From positions 62,001-126,000 of the forward strand of contig JAQCHZ010000003.1 in NCBI GenBank assembly GCA_027618835.1: a stretch of 64,000 bases of DNA, in the 5' to 3' direction. The stretch comes from Chloroflexota bacterium. GTDB taxonomy: Bacteria; Chloroflexota; Dehalococcoidia; Lucifugimonadales; Lucifugimonadaceae. Made by a program: the position numbers and the translations under genes. Positions 56,239 through 64,000 of this stretch are shown here, piece after piece. Under the pieces are notes generated by a model. It was given only the letters and a program-made list of their open reading frames with translations, did not search any database and was not told where the DNA came from. Each line of letters opens with the position of its first letter. The first letter of the stretch is position 1.

Positions 56239-56350
56239 GGTCGTCATCAGATGACTCGGCTCCGCGTCGGCGTTTAGTTCCATCGTCGTCGGACGACTCA
56301 GTCACGCGTCGCAGTTCTCCCCCTAACTCCCCCGATCTGGGAGAGGACCG
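56239..56350. repeat. Intergenic repeat, copy B with a partial unit in front
   Basis: 56271-56320 matches copy A (48942-48990) at about 45 of 49 positions, starting CATCGTCGTCGGACGACTCA. It ends in a CTCCC...GGGAG hairpin. The segment 56239-56270 looks like a further degenerate start (GTCGTCATCAGATGACTCGG). Confidence 0.65.
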
Positions 56351-56399
56351 ATTGTGCCGCTGATTCCATCAATCAAACTAGCCCGCAATGACCAATGTC

Positions 56400-56421
56400 A
56401 TCCTGAATTCATTTTCAGGAT
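56400..56421. terminator. Hairpin downstream of the suf operon
   Basis: ATCCTGAA at 56400-56407 pairs with TTCAGGAT at 56414-56421, followed by CTTTCTCCCCC. It could end suf transcription or be a mobile hairpin unit of its own. Confidence 0.4.
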
Positions 56422-56469
56422 CTTTCTCCCCCAATTGCAGCGTTGGAATTGCGTTATAGCTCCGGGCGG

Positions 56470-56531
56470 CGTCGAACGACTTGGTAGCGAGCTTCATTCT
56501 CCTACCCTAGCCCTTCCGTCCGGAATGGGAC
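56470..56531. repeat. Intergenic repeat, copy C
   Basis: Begins CGTCGAACGAC and ends with CTCCTACCCTAGCCCTTCCG then TCCGGAATGGGAC, matching the 3' half of copy A nearly base for base. The TTCCG-TC-CGGAA core forms a hairpin. Confidence 0.65.
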
Positions 56532-56548
56532 AGCTGCAGCGTTGGTTG

Positions 56549-58261
56549 CTATTCTTTGGCCGTGAGCCAGACCCTTGTTAAGAAGTCGGTGTCGCCTCTT
56601 GGGGTGTACGGCTTGAAGTCGTTGACGTAGTCCCAGAGCATCCAATGGGTGGTTCTGGTTTTCGCAATGAATCGATGTGATCCGGCAAGAATTAGCTGTT
56701 GGATTTCAAACAGCATGTCACCACGCTTTGCCGAATCGTATTCTCGTGCTTGAGCTTCGATTAATCGGTCGATTTCAGGGTTGGAATAGCCGGTTGTATT
56801 CCATGGGCCGTCGGAGTGATGGACGGCGAACAGATATGCGGTTGTGCTCGATATGGGCGGCGGAGCACCGACCATGATGTCGTAGTCGCCAGTGATCCAA
56901 ACTTCGTCTCCGAATACGCGAGTTGATACTCGTTCGACATCGGCTCGAATTCCGACGGAGGCTAGCCCTGCTGCCATTTCATTGGCTTGATCTATGTATT
57001 CCTGACCGAACTCACCGACTTTGATGATGACGTTGTCGGTTGGTTTGAGCGAAGCGGTGGCGAGGAGCGTGTTTGCTAAATCTGGGTCGTTGAAACGATC
57101 TTCAAAATCGTAAATGATCCTCCACCAGCCAGCGTAGGGCGGAAGCCCGAGACTTGAGTCCTGGTAAGTACCACCGACGATCGTTACGATGATGTCGCTA
57201 CCTGGGTAATCCAATATCGGATACGGGTCCAGCGTCAGCATCATCGCTTCTCGGACGGCTTGCTTATCCATTGGACTTCGATTGGTATTTAGTGCGATCT
57301 CAATGCCAGCGGCTGGGTTATCAATGCCGATGTAGCGGATTTCTTCGAACCTCTCACGTGCGTCAGTGATGGAGTCACGGCTCGCCTGCGCTAGGTCGAT
57401 GACCTTGGATCGCATGCCAGCGACCCTGACTGATTCGGAGGGGATGAATTGAATGTCGATGCCATCGAGATATGGGAATTCGTCGTCGTCGTAGTCAGGA
57501 TTGGCGATGAGGATCGTGGTTTCCGCATGCACTTCGCTGGCGATCCACGGACCGCTACCGACGGTTGGACCCCTTCGTAAATCGCCGCTCACTTCTACCG
57601 CCTCTTTGGCGACGATTCGTGAATGTGAGTCGGCAAGTTTCTCAAGTACCTCTGAGTCAGGAGAATTTAGCCGAATCAGGATTTCTCGTTCGCCTACAGC
57701 AGTGAATTCGGTGATGTTTGATAGCAGTGGTGAGTTTGCGTAACCGGCGTTTGCCTGACGATTGAGACTGTATACAACGTCTTGAGCGGTTACTGGTCGC
57801 CCGTTTAACGGCGGTAGGTTTTGCCAGGTCACATCATCTCTAAGCAGGATTTTGAATGTGAGCGGTGCAGTTTGTTCCCACGTGTCACATAAATCGCAAA
57901 CGACGGTCGAGTTACCGTTGGCGGTGTCGAACTTGAAAAGTCGGGAGTAGGCGAGCCCGGCACCCCAGCTAGCGAGAGATGATGAAGCCGTCAGATGCGG
58001 ATCACTGTGCGGCGGACCTTCTGGAATTGCAAATCGCAGTATGCCGCCGCGTTGAAGACCGGCGGGAGGCGTAACGGTAGATGTTGCTGGAATTGCAGTC
58101 GGGGTAGCAAATGGCGTTGCAGTTGGCCCGAGTGTCGATGTTGGAGTAGGAGCGGCTGTGGGAGCGACATTCGCTGTAGCGGTGATGGTCGTCTCAGGTT
58201 CTGAACCAGAACATTGCGCCATCAGCAACACCGTGATGAACAGCACGGTCGTTGTCAGCAT
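56549..58261 (-). CDS. Family 5 ABC-transporter substrate-binding lipoprotein
   Basis: A 570-residue extracytoplasmic binding protein for peptides, nickel or similar solutes. The start at 58261 gives a lipoprotein signal (MLTTTVLFITVLLMAQCSGS) with the acylated cysteine at 17. A Thr/Pro-rich linker covers about 30-68. Then come GGILRFAIPEGPPHSDPHLT, TFKILLRDDVTWQNLPPLNG and RPVTAQDVVYSLNRQ, the SBP_bac_5 signature. The frame is open to 58426, but those residues precede the signal peptide. No permease or ATPase gene is adjacent, so its transporter is elsewhere or it works alone. Confidence 0.87.
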   Translation of the reverse strand: MLTTTVLFITVLLMAQCSGSEPETTITATANVAPTAAPTPTSTLGPTATPFATPTAIPATSTVTPPAGLQRGGILRFAIPEGPPHSDPHLTASSSLASWGAGLAYSRLFKFDTANGNSTVVCDLCDTWEQTAPLTFKILLRDDVTWQNLPPLNGRPVTAQDVVYSLNRQANAGYANSPLLSNITEFTAVGEREILIRLNSPDSEVLEKLADSHSRIVAKEAVEVSGDLRRGPTVGSGPWIASEVHAETTILIANPDYDDDEFPYLDGIDIQFIPSESVRVAGMRSKVIDLAQASRDSITDARERFEEIRYIGIDNPAAGIEIALNTNRSPMDKQAVREAMMLTLDPYPILDYPGSDIIVTIVGGTYQDSSLGLPPYAGWWRIIYDFEDRFNDPDLANTLLATASLKPTDNVIIKVGEFGQEYIDQANEMAAGLASVGIRADVERVSTRVFGDEVWITGDYDIMVGAPPPISSTTAYLFAVHHSDGPWNTTGYSNPEIDRLIEAQAREYDSAKRGDMLFEIQQLILAGSHRFIAKTRTTHWMLWDYVNDFKPYTPRGDTDFLTRVWLTAKE

Positions 58262-58685
58262 CCGGTGATAACCCAACGATGATTCATTTATCAAGCCAGA
58301 TTTAGGGACTCTGAAAAATCTAACTATTCCGTGGGGACTCAGGGTGCTGTGCATGATGGGATAAAGGATAACTTCCACTTCATAGGATCGGCTGAATGCA
58401 TTCACATCAAATATTAGCCAGTACAAGCCGTGATTTATCTCACGGTTTCGGTGCGGTCAGTGCTTCCTCTAGATACGGTGAGTGTGCTTAGTTCGATTCA
58501 TGTAAGGCGAAAGTTCGACACGAACGTAATTTCGTGGACTTCGATCTTCGTTGTTCGGATAATGGGTAATTTTTACTCCCGGTTTTATTCGTGAGAAGAG
58601 TTATCTTTCTGGATACACTCCATAGCCATCGGCTGCGGGAAGATAACGGTAAGCAACTGCTGGCTTAAACATTGCAAGGTGGACA
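58262..58685. other. Divergent intergenic region
   Basis: 424 bases between two divergent lipoprotein genes. A small hairpin CCGTGA-TTTATC-TCACGG lies at 58428-58445. No gene or tRNA was recognised. Promoters for both lipoproteins are expected here. Confidence 0.4.
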
Positions 58686-59939
58686 TTGATAAAGGTTGTA
58701 CTGGCGATCATGGTTCTTGTTGTACTGACTGTAACGAGCGCGTGCAATCAGGACGGTGTGGCCCCAACCATCGAATCATCAACAGTTTTCATTCGACCTA
58801 CTATGACACCTATTCCTGATTTGAAATCTTCATCGACGTTTTCGGTAGGCCTCACGTACGGAAACGTTTCAGGGAATAAGTATTTTCCTGGTTCTGCAAA
58901 TATTCGAGATGGAGCTGAGCCAACTGCGTACCAGTTTGAAATAAATTCGGCTCGGTGGGTGATCGGTTCTATGGGGCCTCGCGGTGAAATCGTGTGGTCG
59001 ATGGTTGGAGATCACGGATCGAATGGTGTGTTTCGCACGGCCGCTGATGGCGAATTGGTCCCGACCGGAGCGATCTACGGCTCTCAACTTGATGAGCTGG
59101 TTCCGTCAATGCTGTTGGTAGGTGAACTCACAACTGATGGCAATGATCCGGGTGCTGTTAGATTTGAAGATATTCACGCCGATGGTCGTAACCATTTACT
59201 TCTTGGCGTTAGGTTTGAAGAATTCGGTGATCAAACCGCGATAACTTACAGAGGCTTGAGCACTTTGTACTCACTCGACGTTTTGCCCGACGCCGTTACG
59301 GTTATTGACGGTGCTGTGAATTTGTATTCATACGCCGAACCGACACATCGTTATCCGCATGGTGCACTTGGCGATAAAACGGAGTGGGCAGCGCTGAACG
59401 CTATTCCTTTGAGTAGTGAAAACAGGAAGCTTAGGCAGCACATCCTCCAAGGTGACGAGGTGTTTGAAGCCCTGTTCCCGCTGGTTGCTGATGTGAACGG
59501 CGATGAGGTTCAAGAGATTGTCACGACGGTGAGTGATCCTGCTAGTGGAGCTCGATTGGTGGTGTTCGATTACGACGAAAATGGTCTGAGCGTCATCGCT
59601 GAGTCCGATCCTGTTGGTACTGGCTTCCGGTGGTTACACCAAATCGCTGTTGCGCCGTTTGGTCCCAATGGCGAAATAGAGATCGCAGTAGTGGAGACAC
59701 CTCATGTAGGCGGGATTGCTAAGTTTTACCGATTAGTCGATGGCAGGCTGGAATTGGTTGCATCGAAGGCTGGTGGTTACATGTCGCACGTGAATGGATC
59801 ACGGAACTTGGATCAGGCAGTGGCTGGTGACTTTGATGGCGATGGTGCCGTGGAGTTGATCGTGCCGTCTCGATACCAGAAATCGTTGATAGCTCTGCGC
59901 AGAATCGGTGATTCAGTTGAGGAAGTGTGGGAGCTATAA
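58686..59939 (+). CDS. FG-GAP/VCBS-like lipoprotein, C-terminus cut by a stop
   Basis: A 417-residue secreted lipoprotein. The signal is MIKVVLAIMVLVVLTVTSAC with the lipobox cysteine at 20, then a Thr/Pro linker. Repeats with calcium-type Asp loops are LVADVNGDEVQEIVTTV and VAGDFDGDGAVELIVPS, as in FG-GAP beta-propellers. The TTG start follows AAGGTGG at 58676-58682. The TAA at 59937-59939 interrupts the last blade: the same frame continues LDSRISTNLAVVETNDGGLA and TEDGILHIWQ to a TAG at 60042-60044. The full gene was probably 58686-60044. Function unknown, probably binding at the cell surface. Confidence 0.72.
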   Translation: MIKVVLAIMVLVVLTVTSACNQDGVAPTIESSTVFIRPTMTPIPDLKSSSTFSVGLTYGNVSGNKYFPGSANIRDGAEPTAYQFEINSARWVIGSMGPRGEIVWSMVGDHGSNGVFRTAADGELVPTGAIYGSQLDELVPSMLLVGELTTDGNDPGAVRFEDIHADGRNHLLLGVRFEEFGDQTAITYRGLSTLYSLDVLPDAVTVIDGAVNLYSYAEPTHRYPHGALGDKTEWAALNAIPLSSENRKLRQHILQGDEVFEALFPLVADVNGDEVQEIVTTVSDPASGARLVVFDYDENGLSVIAESDPVGTGFRWLHQIAVAPFGPNGEIEIAVVETPHVGGIAKFYRLVDGRLELVASKAGGYMSHVNGSRNLDQAVAGDFDGDGAVELIVPSRYQKSLIALRRIGDSVEEVWEL

Positions 59940-60128
59940 CTTGATTCGAGAATTAGTACCAATTTGGCAGTTGTCGAAACTAACGACGGTGGGTTGGCAC
60001 TGGGAGTTGGAACCGAAGATGGCATATTGCACATCTGGCAGTAGCTCGTAGTTGCTCTTGAACCGTTAGAATCTCGCTCGCTAGCCTAGCTCGACTAACG
60101 ATGCTCACCAATCGCTCAGGAAATAAGA

Positions 60129-61016
60129 ATGACTAAGCTCAATATCATGGCATCTCGCCATTCTGCTTTTTACAGTCCAATGATCTGCACCATCGCCGGT
60201 GGCTTTCTTGAAAAAGAAGGATTGACCGGCGAATACCACGTTGTAGAAGCTGGTGGAAGCAGCGGTGGAGCAGTTGCTGAGGGTCGAATGGATGTTGCTC
60301 AGGCGGCGGTTTCAGCTAGTTGGGGTCCTTTGGACAACGGCTCAAGAGCGCCTTTTGCTCATTTCGCACAGATAAATCGATACGATGGATTTTTCATTGC
60401 AGGACGTGAAGCCGATTCTGATTTCTCTTGGAAGAAGCTTTTGAGCGGTAAGTTCCTGCACGTTCATGGTGGTCAGCCGGAAGCAATGCTTCGGTACGGT
60501 GCACACAAGATGGGTATTGATCTGGCGGATGTTGACGACATCGATTCGCCCGGTGGTGATGCAATGATGTCCCAGTGGCGAAATGGCGAGGGCGACTATT
60601 TTCACGAACAGGGTTCATTCCCGCAGCAGCTCGAACACGATTGCCAGGGACACATTGTCGGGTCGGTAGGTGAGGCTGTAGGTCCTGTCGCATTCTCAAG
60701 TTTAGTAGGACGTTGGGACTGGCTCGAGACAGACGACGCCAAGCGATTTGCTGCCGCATTCAAAGCTTCTCGTGAATGGGTCAATACGGCTGATCCCGCT
60801 GAGGTCGCAAAGGCGGAAGCCAGCTTCTTCCCTGACATGGCTGAATCGGCGGTTGCTGCAGCTGTTGGTGCTTATCAGAAGCTTGGAACGTGGTCTGGCG
60901 GAATCGCCATTGAACACGAGCTGTACGAATCGGCGCTCGATGTGTTTGAGCATTCGGGTATGGTCGGGTCACGCCACTCATACGATGAAGTGGTTGCTCC
61001 TCCTCCGGGGATTTAA
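60129..61016 (+). CDS. NMT1/THI5-like substrate-binding protein without a signal peptide
   Basis: A 295-residue protein of the ABC-type nitrate/sulfonate/pyrimidine-precursor binding fold. It begins MTKLNIMASRHSAFYSPMIC and shows VVEAGGSSGGAVAEGRMDVA, FLHVHGGQPEAMLRYGAHKM and DDAKRFAAAFKASREWVNTA. No signal peptide or lipobox is seen, so it is either cytoplasmic or needs another start. No transporter genes adjoin it. AGGAAATAAG precedes the ATG. The ligand is not predictable. Confidence 0.7.
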   Translation: MTKLNIMASRHSAFYSPMICTIAGGFLEKEGLTGEYHVVEAGGSSGGAVAEGRMDVAQAAVSASWGPLDNGSRAPFAHFAQINRYDGFFIAGREADSDFSWKKLLSGKFLHVHGGQPEAMLRYGAHKMGIDLADVDDIDSPGGDAMMSQWRNGEGDYFHEQGSFPQQLEHDCQGHIVGSVGEAVGPVAFSSLVGRWDWLETDDAKRFAAAFKASREWVNTADPAEVAKAEASFFPDMAESAVAAAVGAYQKLGTWSGGIAIEHELYESALDVFEHSGMVGSRHSYDEVVAPPPGI

Positions 61017-61021
61017 CTTTC

Positions 61022-61786
61022 TTATCGCTGGGCGATGATGAACATTCTTTTGAACGGGAATATCGTCGTGCCATCGGCTTGTTTCGGATACGCCTTCGCA
61101 ACGATTTCAGCGTAGGTGTTTTCGAAATCGGATAGCTCCGGCTCATCGAGTGCATCAAGAAGTGGTTTGAGCCACGTGCCCTTGGTCCACTCTTTTATTG
61201 GATTGTCGCCGGTGAGCACCTGTTGATACTCGGTCTCCCAGACGTCCAGAGAGCTTGCCAGCGGCGAGAGCAGGTCTATGTAGAACGGCGGTGGCTCGAC
61301 GGGGGCAGGCCGTAACAGCGGTTCGAGTTTGCTGCGCCATGGACCGTTTAGTGCTGCTTCCGAAATCGATGTATGCGAGAGCGCTCCGAAGTTTCGTGGC
61401 ATCTGCACAGCGAACACTCCGCCAACGGTGATAGACGACATCAGGCGGGTGAACAAATCTGAGTGATCGCCAATCCAATGCAGTGCCGCATTGGTGAATA
61501 TTAGTTCAGCTGGCTCTTTGGGCACCCATGATCCGATATCGCCTACTTCCCACTCGATGTTTGAGGCGCGCTCGGCTGCTTTCTTAAGCATCTCTTCCGA
61601 ATCATCAATGCCAATTATTCGGGCATTGGGCCATCGAGTGGCAAGCAATTCGGTAACGTTGCCTGCTCCGGCACCGAGGTCATAAACAATCGAAGGTGAT
61701 TCGAGATTAACTCGGTTCAGTAGGTCGACTGCAGGACGAAGCCGGTGCCCGGCGAATTTCAAGTACTGGGAGGGATCCCAAGGCAT
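61022..61786 (-). CDS. tam: Trans-aconitate 2-methyltransferase
   Basis: A 254-residue SAM-dependent methyltransferase. It begins MPWDPSQYLKFAGHRLRPAV, as Tam does, and shows the SAM motif IVYDLGAGAGNVTELLATRW, IIGIDDSEEMLKKA, LIFTNAALHWIGDHSDLFTR and VFAVQMPRNFGALSHTSI. It methylates trans-aconitate, a by-product that inhibits aconitase, in keeping with a TCA/methylcitrate-active cell. It is 35 bases downstream of the GNAT gene. Confidence 0.9.
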   Translation of the reverse strand: MPWDPSQYLKFAGHRLRPAVDLLNRVNLESPSIVYDLGAGAGNVTELLATRWPNARIIGIDDSEEMLKKAAERASNIEWEVGDIGSWVPKEPAELIFTNAALHWIGDHSDLFTRLMSSITVGGVFAVQMPRNFGALSHTSISEAALNGPWRSKLEPLLRPAPVEPPPFYIDLLSPLASSLDVWETEYQQVLTGDNPIKEWTKGTWLKPLLDALDEPELSDFENTYAEIVAKAYPKQADGTTIFPFKRMFIIAQR

Positions 61787-61821
61787 GGATTGAGTCTTTC
61801 GGGTCTGCGTGATGTTTGGGG

Positions 61822-62406
61822 CTAGTTAGGCGTCGTCGTCGGAAAATCGGTTTCGTCGAAATCTCGCTTTAGCAATCCGAACACCCTAGCCCAACGTTGA
61901 ATTTGACCATCTTCGAATAGCAAAGGTTTCCACCCAAGTTTTAGGTAGATGTTGATAGCTGGTAACCGGAAATCATCTGTCGAAAGATATGAGTAAGTTG
62001 GTGCATTATCGGCAAGCACTTGCGTGGCGGCTGCGATAGTCGCTTGGCCCGCACCTGTTCCTCGATGATCGGAATGCGCGACGACCCACTGAAGGCTGTG
62101 ACCGTCGGGGTACTGCGACTTGACGTATACCGCGGCAGTTGATGCCGCGACAACGGTGTCCGTCGGCATATGTTCGACAACGAAAAATCCGTCGGGCAGG
62201 GTGTGCTTCATCAGATCGCCAAATGGAACAGCATCTTCGAACGCCGTGGCGAACGTTCGAGAATACGACTGCATATCGTCGAGCGTTGCCTGTCGCAAAA
62301 GATAGCCCGCAGCAGGGGCTGGAATGGACGGGACCGATTCGTTGCCACGAATCATCTCCAGCTGCGGTTTGATCGATTTTCCGTCCGGGGCACGTAACTC
62401 GTTCAA
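61822..62406 (-). CDS. GNAT-family N-acetyltransferase
   Basis: A 194-residue GNAT protein. YLLRQATLDDMQSYSRTFAT begins the fold, and HSDHRGTGAGQATIAAATQV is the acetyl-CoA loop, followed by NIYLKLGWKPLLFEDGQIQR. The acceptor substrate is unknown. The TTG at 62406 overlaps the stop of the DHDPS-like gene; the ATG beginning MIRGNESVPS is an alternative start. Confidence 0.8.
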   Translation of the reverse strand: MNELRAPDGKSIKPQLEMIRGNESVPSIPAPAAGYLLRQATLDDMQSYSRTFATAFEDAVPFGDLMKHTLPDGFFVVEHMPTDTVVAASTAAVYVKSQYPDGHSLQWVVAHSDHRGTGAGQATIAAATQVLADNAPTYSYLSTDDFRLPAINIYLKLGWKPLLFEDGQIQRWARVFGLLKRDFDETDFPTTTPN

Positions 62407-63296
62407 ATCGCAGCGACTCCGAGTCGCTCGATGAGTGCGTCGAGCTCGAGGTAAATGCCGCTGTCGGGTTTCACTGCCGGCAAGCGTGGGTAGGCTTCTG
62501 TGAACACACCGCGTCGTTTAAGAATCTCTTTGGCAACCCAATAGAGCTGACCTTCTGCGAGCGTGTAAAGCTTTACCAGTGGGTAATAGTGGTTCCACAG
62601 CGATTCAGCTGCTTGTTCCTCTCCTGATTGGAAATGGTCCCACGTTTTTCGGGCGATGTCGCACAGTGCGATGCCTTGCATGGTTCCCTTGGCTCCGCGT
62701 CTCATTTCTTCGATGAAGAAGACTCCGTTAGCTCCGCCGAACATCGATATTTTGTCTCCTGCCAATTCGGCAGTTTCGGAGAATCGATTAGAAGTAGGAA
62801 GCGTTTCGATCTTGGCGTAGCAAAGGTTTTCGTTAGCGCTTGCTAGGTCGGCGAGAAGCGCAGGTGACATGCCTGCGCCGGTCATGTCTTGCATGTAGAT
62901 AGGTAGTTCAGCGCTCTCGGCTACATCGATGAAGTGTTGGCGAACGAGAGACGTCGGAATGCCCAAAACTGCTGGCGGGGCGATCATTACGGCGTCGGCT
63001 CCGAGCACTTTGGCGACCCGGGTGTAGTGGATGGTTTGAACGGTGGAGGGCGCTCCCGTGTTCATCACGACTTTGATTCGTCCGTTTGCCTGATCGACCA
63101 CTGCACTGAGAACTTCGTCACGTTCGTGGTCGTCGAGCTTGTTTACTTCTGATCCGTAGGCAATGCCCACGCCGTGGACTCCGCCTCGTATGGCGTATTC
63201 AACTTCTGTTCGAAGGTCTTCAAAAACGATTTGTCCCGCCGCATTGAACGGCATTTGAAGGATCGGGAAGACCCCGCTGAAACTGCGGTCTGGCAT
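62403..63296 (-). CDS. DHDPS/N-acetylneuraminate-lyase family enzyme (paralog 2)
   Basis: A 297-residue class I aldolase barrel beginning MPDRSFSGVFPILQMPFNAA. The Schiff-base lysine is in LCYAKIETLP. As in paralog 1 (8036-8938), the YN motif is replaced, here by YMQDMTGAG, and the GTTGE loop is IAYGSEVNKL. GMQGIALCDIA-like sequence (GTMQGIALCDIARKTWDHF) parallels paralog 1. It lies upstream of a GNAT gene and downstream of an aldehyde dehydrogenase, a neighbourhood seen in sugar-acid breakdown (dehydratase plus semialdehyde dehydrogenase). Substrate unknown. Confidence 0.82.
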   Translation of the reverse strand: MPDRSFSGVFPILQMPFNAAGQIVFEDLRTEVEYAIRGGVHGVGIAYGSEVNKLDDHERDEVLSAVVDQANGRIKVVMNTGAPSTVQTIHYTRVAKVLGADAVMIAPPAVLGIPTSLVRQHFIDVAESAELPIYMQDMTGAGMSPALLADLASANENLCYAKIETLPTSNRFSETAELAGDKISMFGGANGVFFIEEMRRGAKGTMQGIALCDIARKTWDHFQSGEEQAAESLWNHYYPLVKLYTLAEGQLYWVAKEILKRRGVFTEAYPRLPAVKPDSGIYLELDALIERLGVAAI

Positions 63297-63359
63297 AGAT
63301 TCACCCCCGTATCGAAAATCGTGTCACCCATGTGGCAGTCGCGATTTAGCGACTTGGTA

Positions 63360-63400
63360 GTGTCCGGTGATCGGCATCAAAGATGTTGATCACCGGACAC
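63360..63400. terminator. Strong hairpin between aldehyde dehydrogenase and the DHDPS-like gene
   Basis: 63360-63378 pairs with 63382-63400 over 19 positions with two G-U pairs and an AAA loop. No T-run follows on either strand, so this is either a non-canonical terminator or an mRNA stem. Confidence 0.5.
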
Positions 63401-63421
63401 ATAAGCTATCAGGGATGAGGG

Positions 63422-64000
63422 CTATGTTGCACTACGGTCGACGTAGATCGTCTTCGTTTGGGTGAAGAATTCGATTGCTGCCTTGCCTTGTTCACGGTCG
63501 CCAGAAGAACTCGACTTCATGCCACCGAATGGAACTTGCGGCTCTAGTCCGGCGGTTTCGCCGTTGATCTTCACGACGCCCGCTTCGATGCGGTCGGCGA
63601 AATCGAGCACTGAGTTTAGATCCTTCGTGAAGATACCTGCACTCAGGCCGTATTCGACAGAGTTGGCGATGTTCAACGCGTCTTCAGCATCCGCTGCAGA
63701 GAGAATCGACAGCACTGGGCCGAAGATTTCTTCGCAGGCAACAAAAGCGTCGCTTGCAACGTTGTTTATGACGGTTGGTTCGACATAAGTTCCCTTGTCG
63801 AATCCGTTGCCAGATGGAACTCCACCACCAGCAAGGATTGATCCGCCGTCGGCAACGCCACGGGCGATCATAGAGGCGATGTTGTCTTTCGATGCTTGGT
63901 CGATGACAGGAACGATGATTGATTGCGGGTCTGAACCGGCGCCGATCTTGAGGGCGTTGGTCTTTTCGACAACGAGGTTAGTGAATTCTTCCATGATGTT
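63422..64000 (-). CDS. Aldehyde dehydrogenase, C-terminal part
   Basis: The last 192 residues or so of an NAD(P)-dependent aldehyde dehydrogenase; the N-terminus and catalytic cysteine lie beyond the right edge. Visible motifs are GTYVEPTVINNVASDAFVAC, EEIFGPVLSILSA, VEYGLSAGIFTKDLNSVLDF, VKINGETAGLEPQVPFGGMK and SSSGDREQGKAAIEFFTQTK. The context with a DHDPS-like gene suggests a 2-oxoglutarate-semialdehyde dehydrogenase role, which is inference. Confidence 0.88.
   Translation of the reverse strand, partial: NIMEEFTNLVVEKTNALKIGAGSDPQSIIVPVIDQASKDNIASMIARGVADGGSILAGGGVPSGNGFDKGTYVEPTVINNVASDAFVACEEIFGPVLSILSAADAEDALNIANSVEYGLSAGIFTKDLNSVLDFADRIEAGVVKINGETAGLEPQVPFGGMKSSSSGDREQGKAAIEFFTQTKTIYVDRSAT

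Noticed and set aside
48951-56531. CRISPR array
   Set aside because: The repeats are few, about 70 bases long, imperfect and 7 kb apart, with no regular spacers or cas genes.
58480-58510. tRNA-like GTTCGATTC segment
   Set aside because: No acceptor stem, anticodon arm or D arm can be folded around it.

Overview
This 64 kb window looks like part of a chromosome of a free-living, oxygen-exposed bacterium, most likely a marine or freshwater member of the Chloroflexota near the SAR202/Dehalococcoidia lineage. That placement is an inference. It rests on hpnCDE squalene genes, a methylcitrate cycle, monomeric isocitrate dehydrogenase, Ni-superoxide dismutase with its SodX protease, an HspR-controlled chaperone operon, two divergent DHDPS-like paralogs, and a lipoprotein with a Thr/Pro-rich linker. 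No rRNA, tRNA or CRISPR was found, and no similarity search was possible.

Layout. 1-3.1 kb: partial larB, dnaN with a clear promoter, an intact IS110-type transposase and an IS3 orfA remnant. 3.1-7.9 kb: pxpA-pxpB-pxpC run directly into sodium-pump decarboxylase genes (OadG-like, biotin carrier, OadB-like) with no classical carboxyltransferase subunit. This is the most unusual block. 8-18 kb: a DHDPS-like lyase, a TauE/SafE permease, prpBCD, a ThDP enzyme, a cupin gene with an in-frame stop, and icd. 18-23.2 kb: a deletion-fused pair of gene remnants, sodN/sodX, katG and a decayed aquaporin gene. 23.3-28.6 kb: a leftward tetrapyrrole operon (ahbAB-like, precorrin-2 dehydrogenase, hemC, cobA-hemD, hemB), pointing to siroheme and the siroheme-dependent haem route. 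29-37 kb: a broken FGGY sugar kinase, hpnC-hpnD-hpnE, yjbQ, a HpnG-like phosphorylase and a polyprenyl diphosphate synthase. 37-41.8 kb: hsp20, and divergently dnaJ/cbpA-hspR-clpC. 41.8-50.5 kb: two tandem VTT membrane proteins, fused ispDF, cysS, a rifampicin-phosphotransferase-like PEP-utilising protein, secG and gatB. 50.8-56.2 kb: sufBCDSU. 56.2-64 kb: an intergenic repeat cluster, two orphan solute-binding proteins, an FG-GAP lipoprotein with a premature stop, tam, a GNAT acetyltransferase, a second DHDPS-like enzyme and a partial aldehyde dehydrogenase.

How the genes work together. The prp genes with the sodium-pump decarboxylase subunits suggest propionate/methylmalonate or carboxylate turnover coupled to a sodium gradient. 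PxpABC would recycle 5-oxoproline, unless PxpB/PxpC act here as the missing carboxyltransferase. IspDF, polyprenyl synthase and HpnCDE form an isoprenoid-to-squalene supply line. The tetrapyrrole and suf operons supply cofactors, and sodN, sodX and katG protect against reactive oxygen. At least six loci are decayed or carry a single disabling stop, which is striking for otherwise compact DNA and could reflect active gene loss or assembly error.
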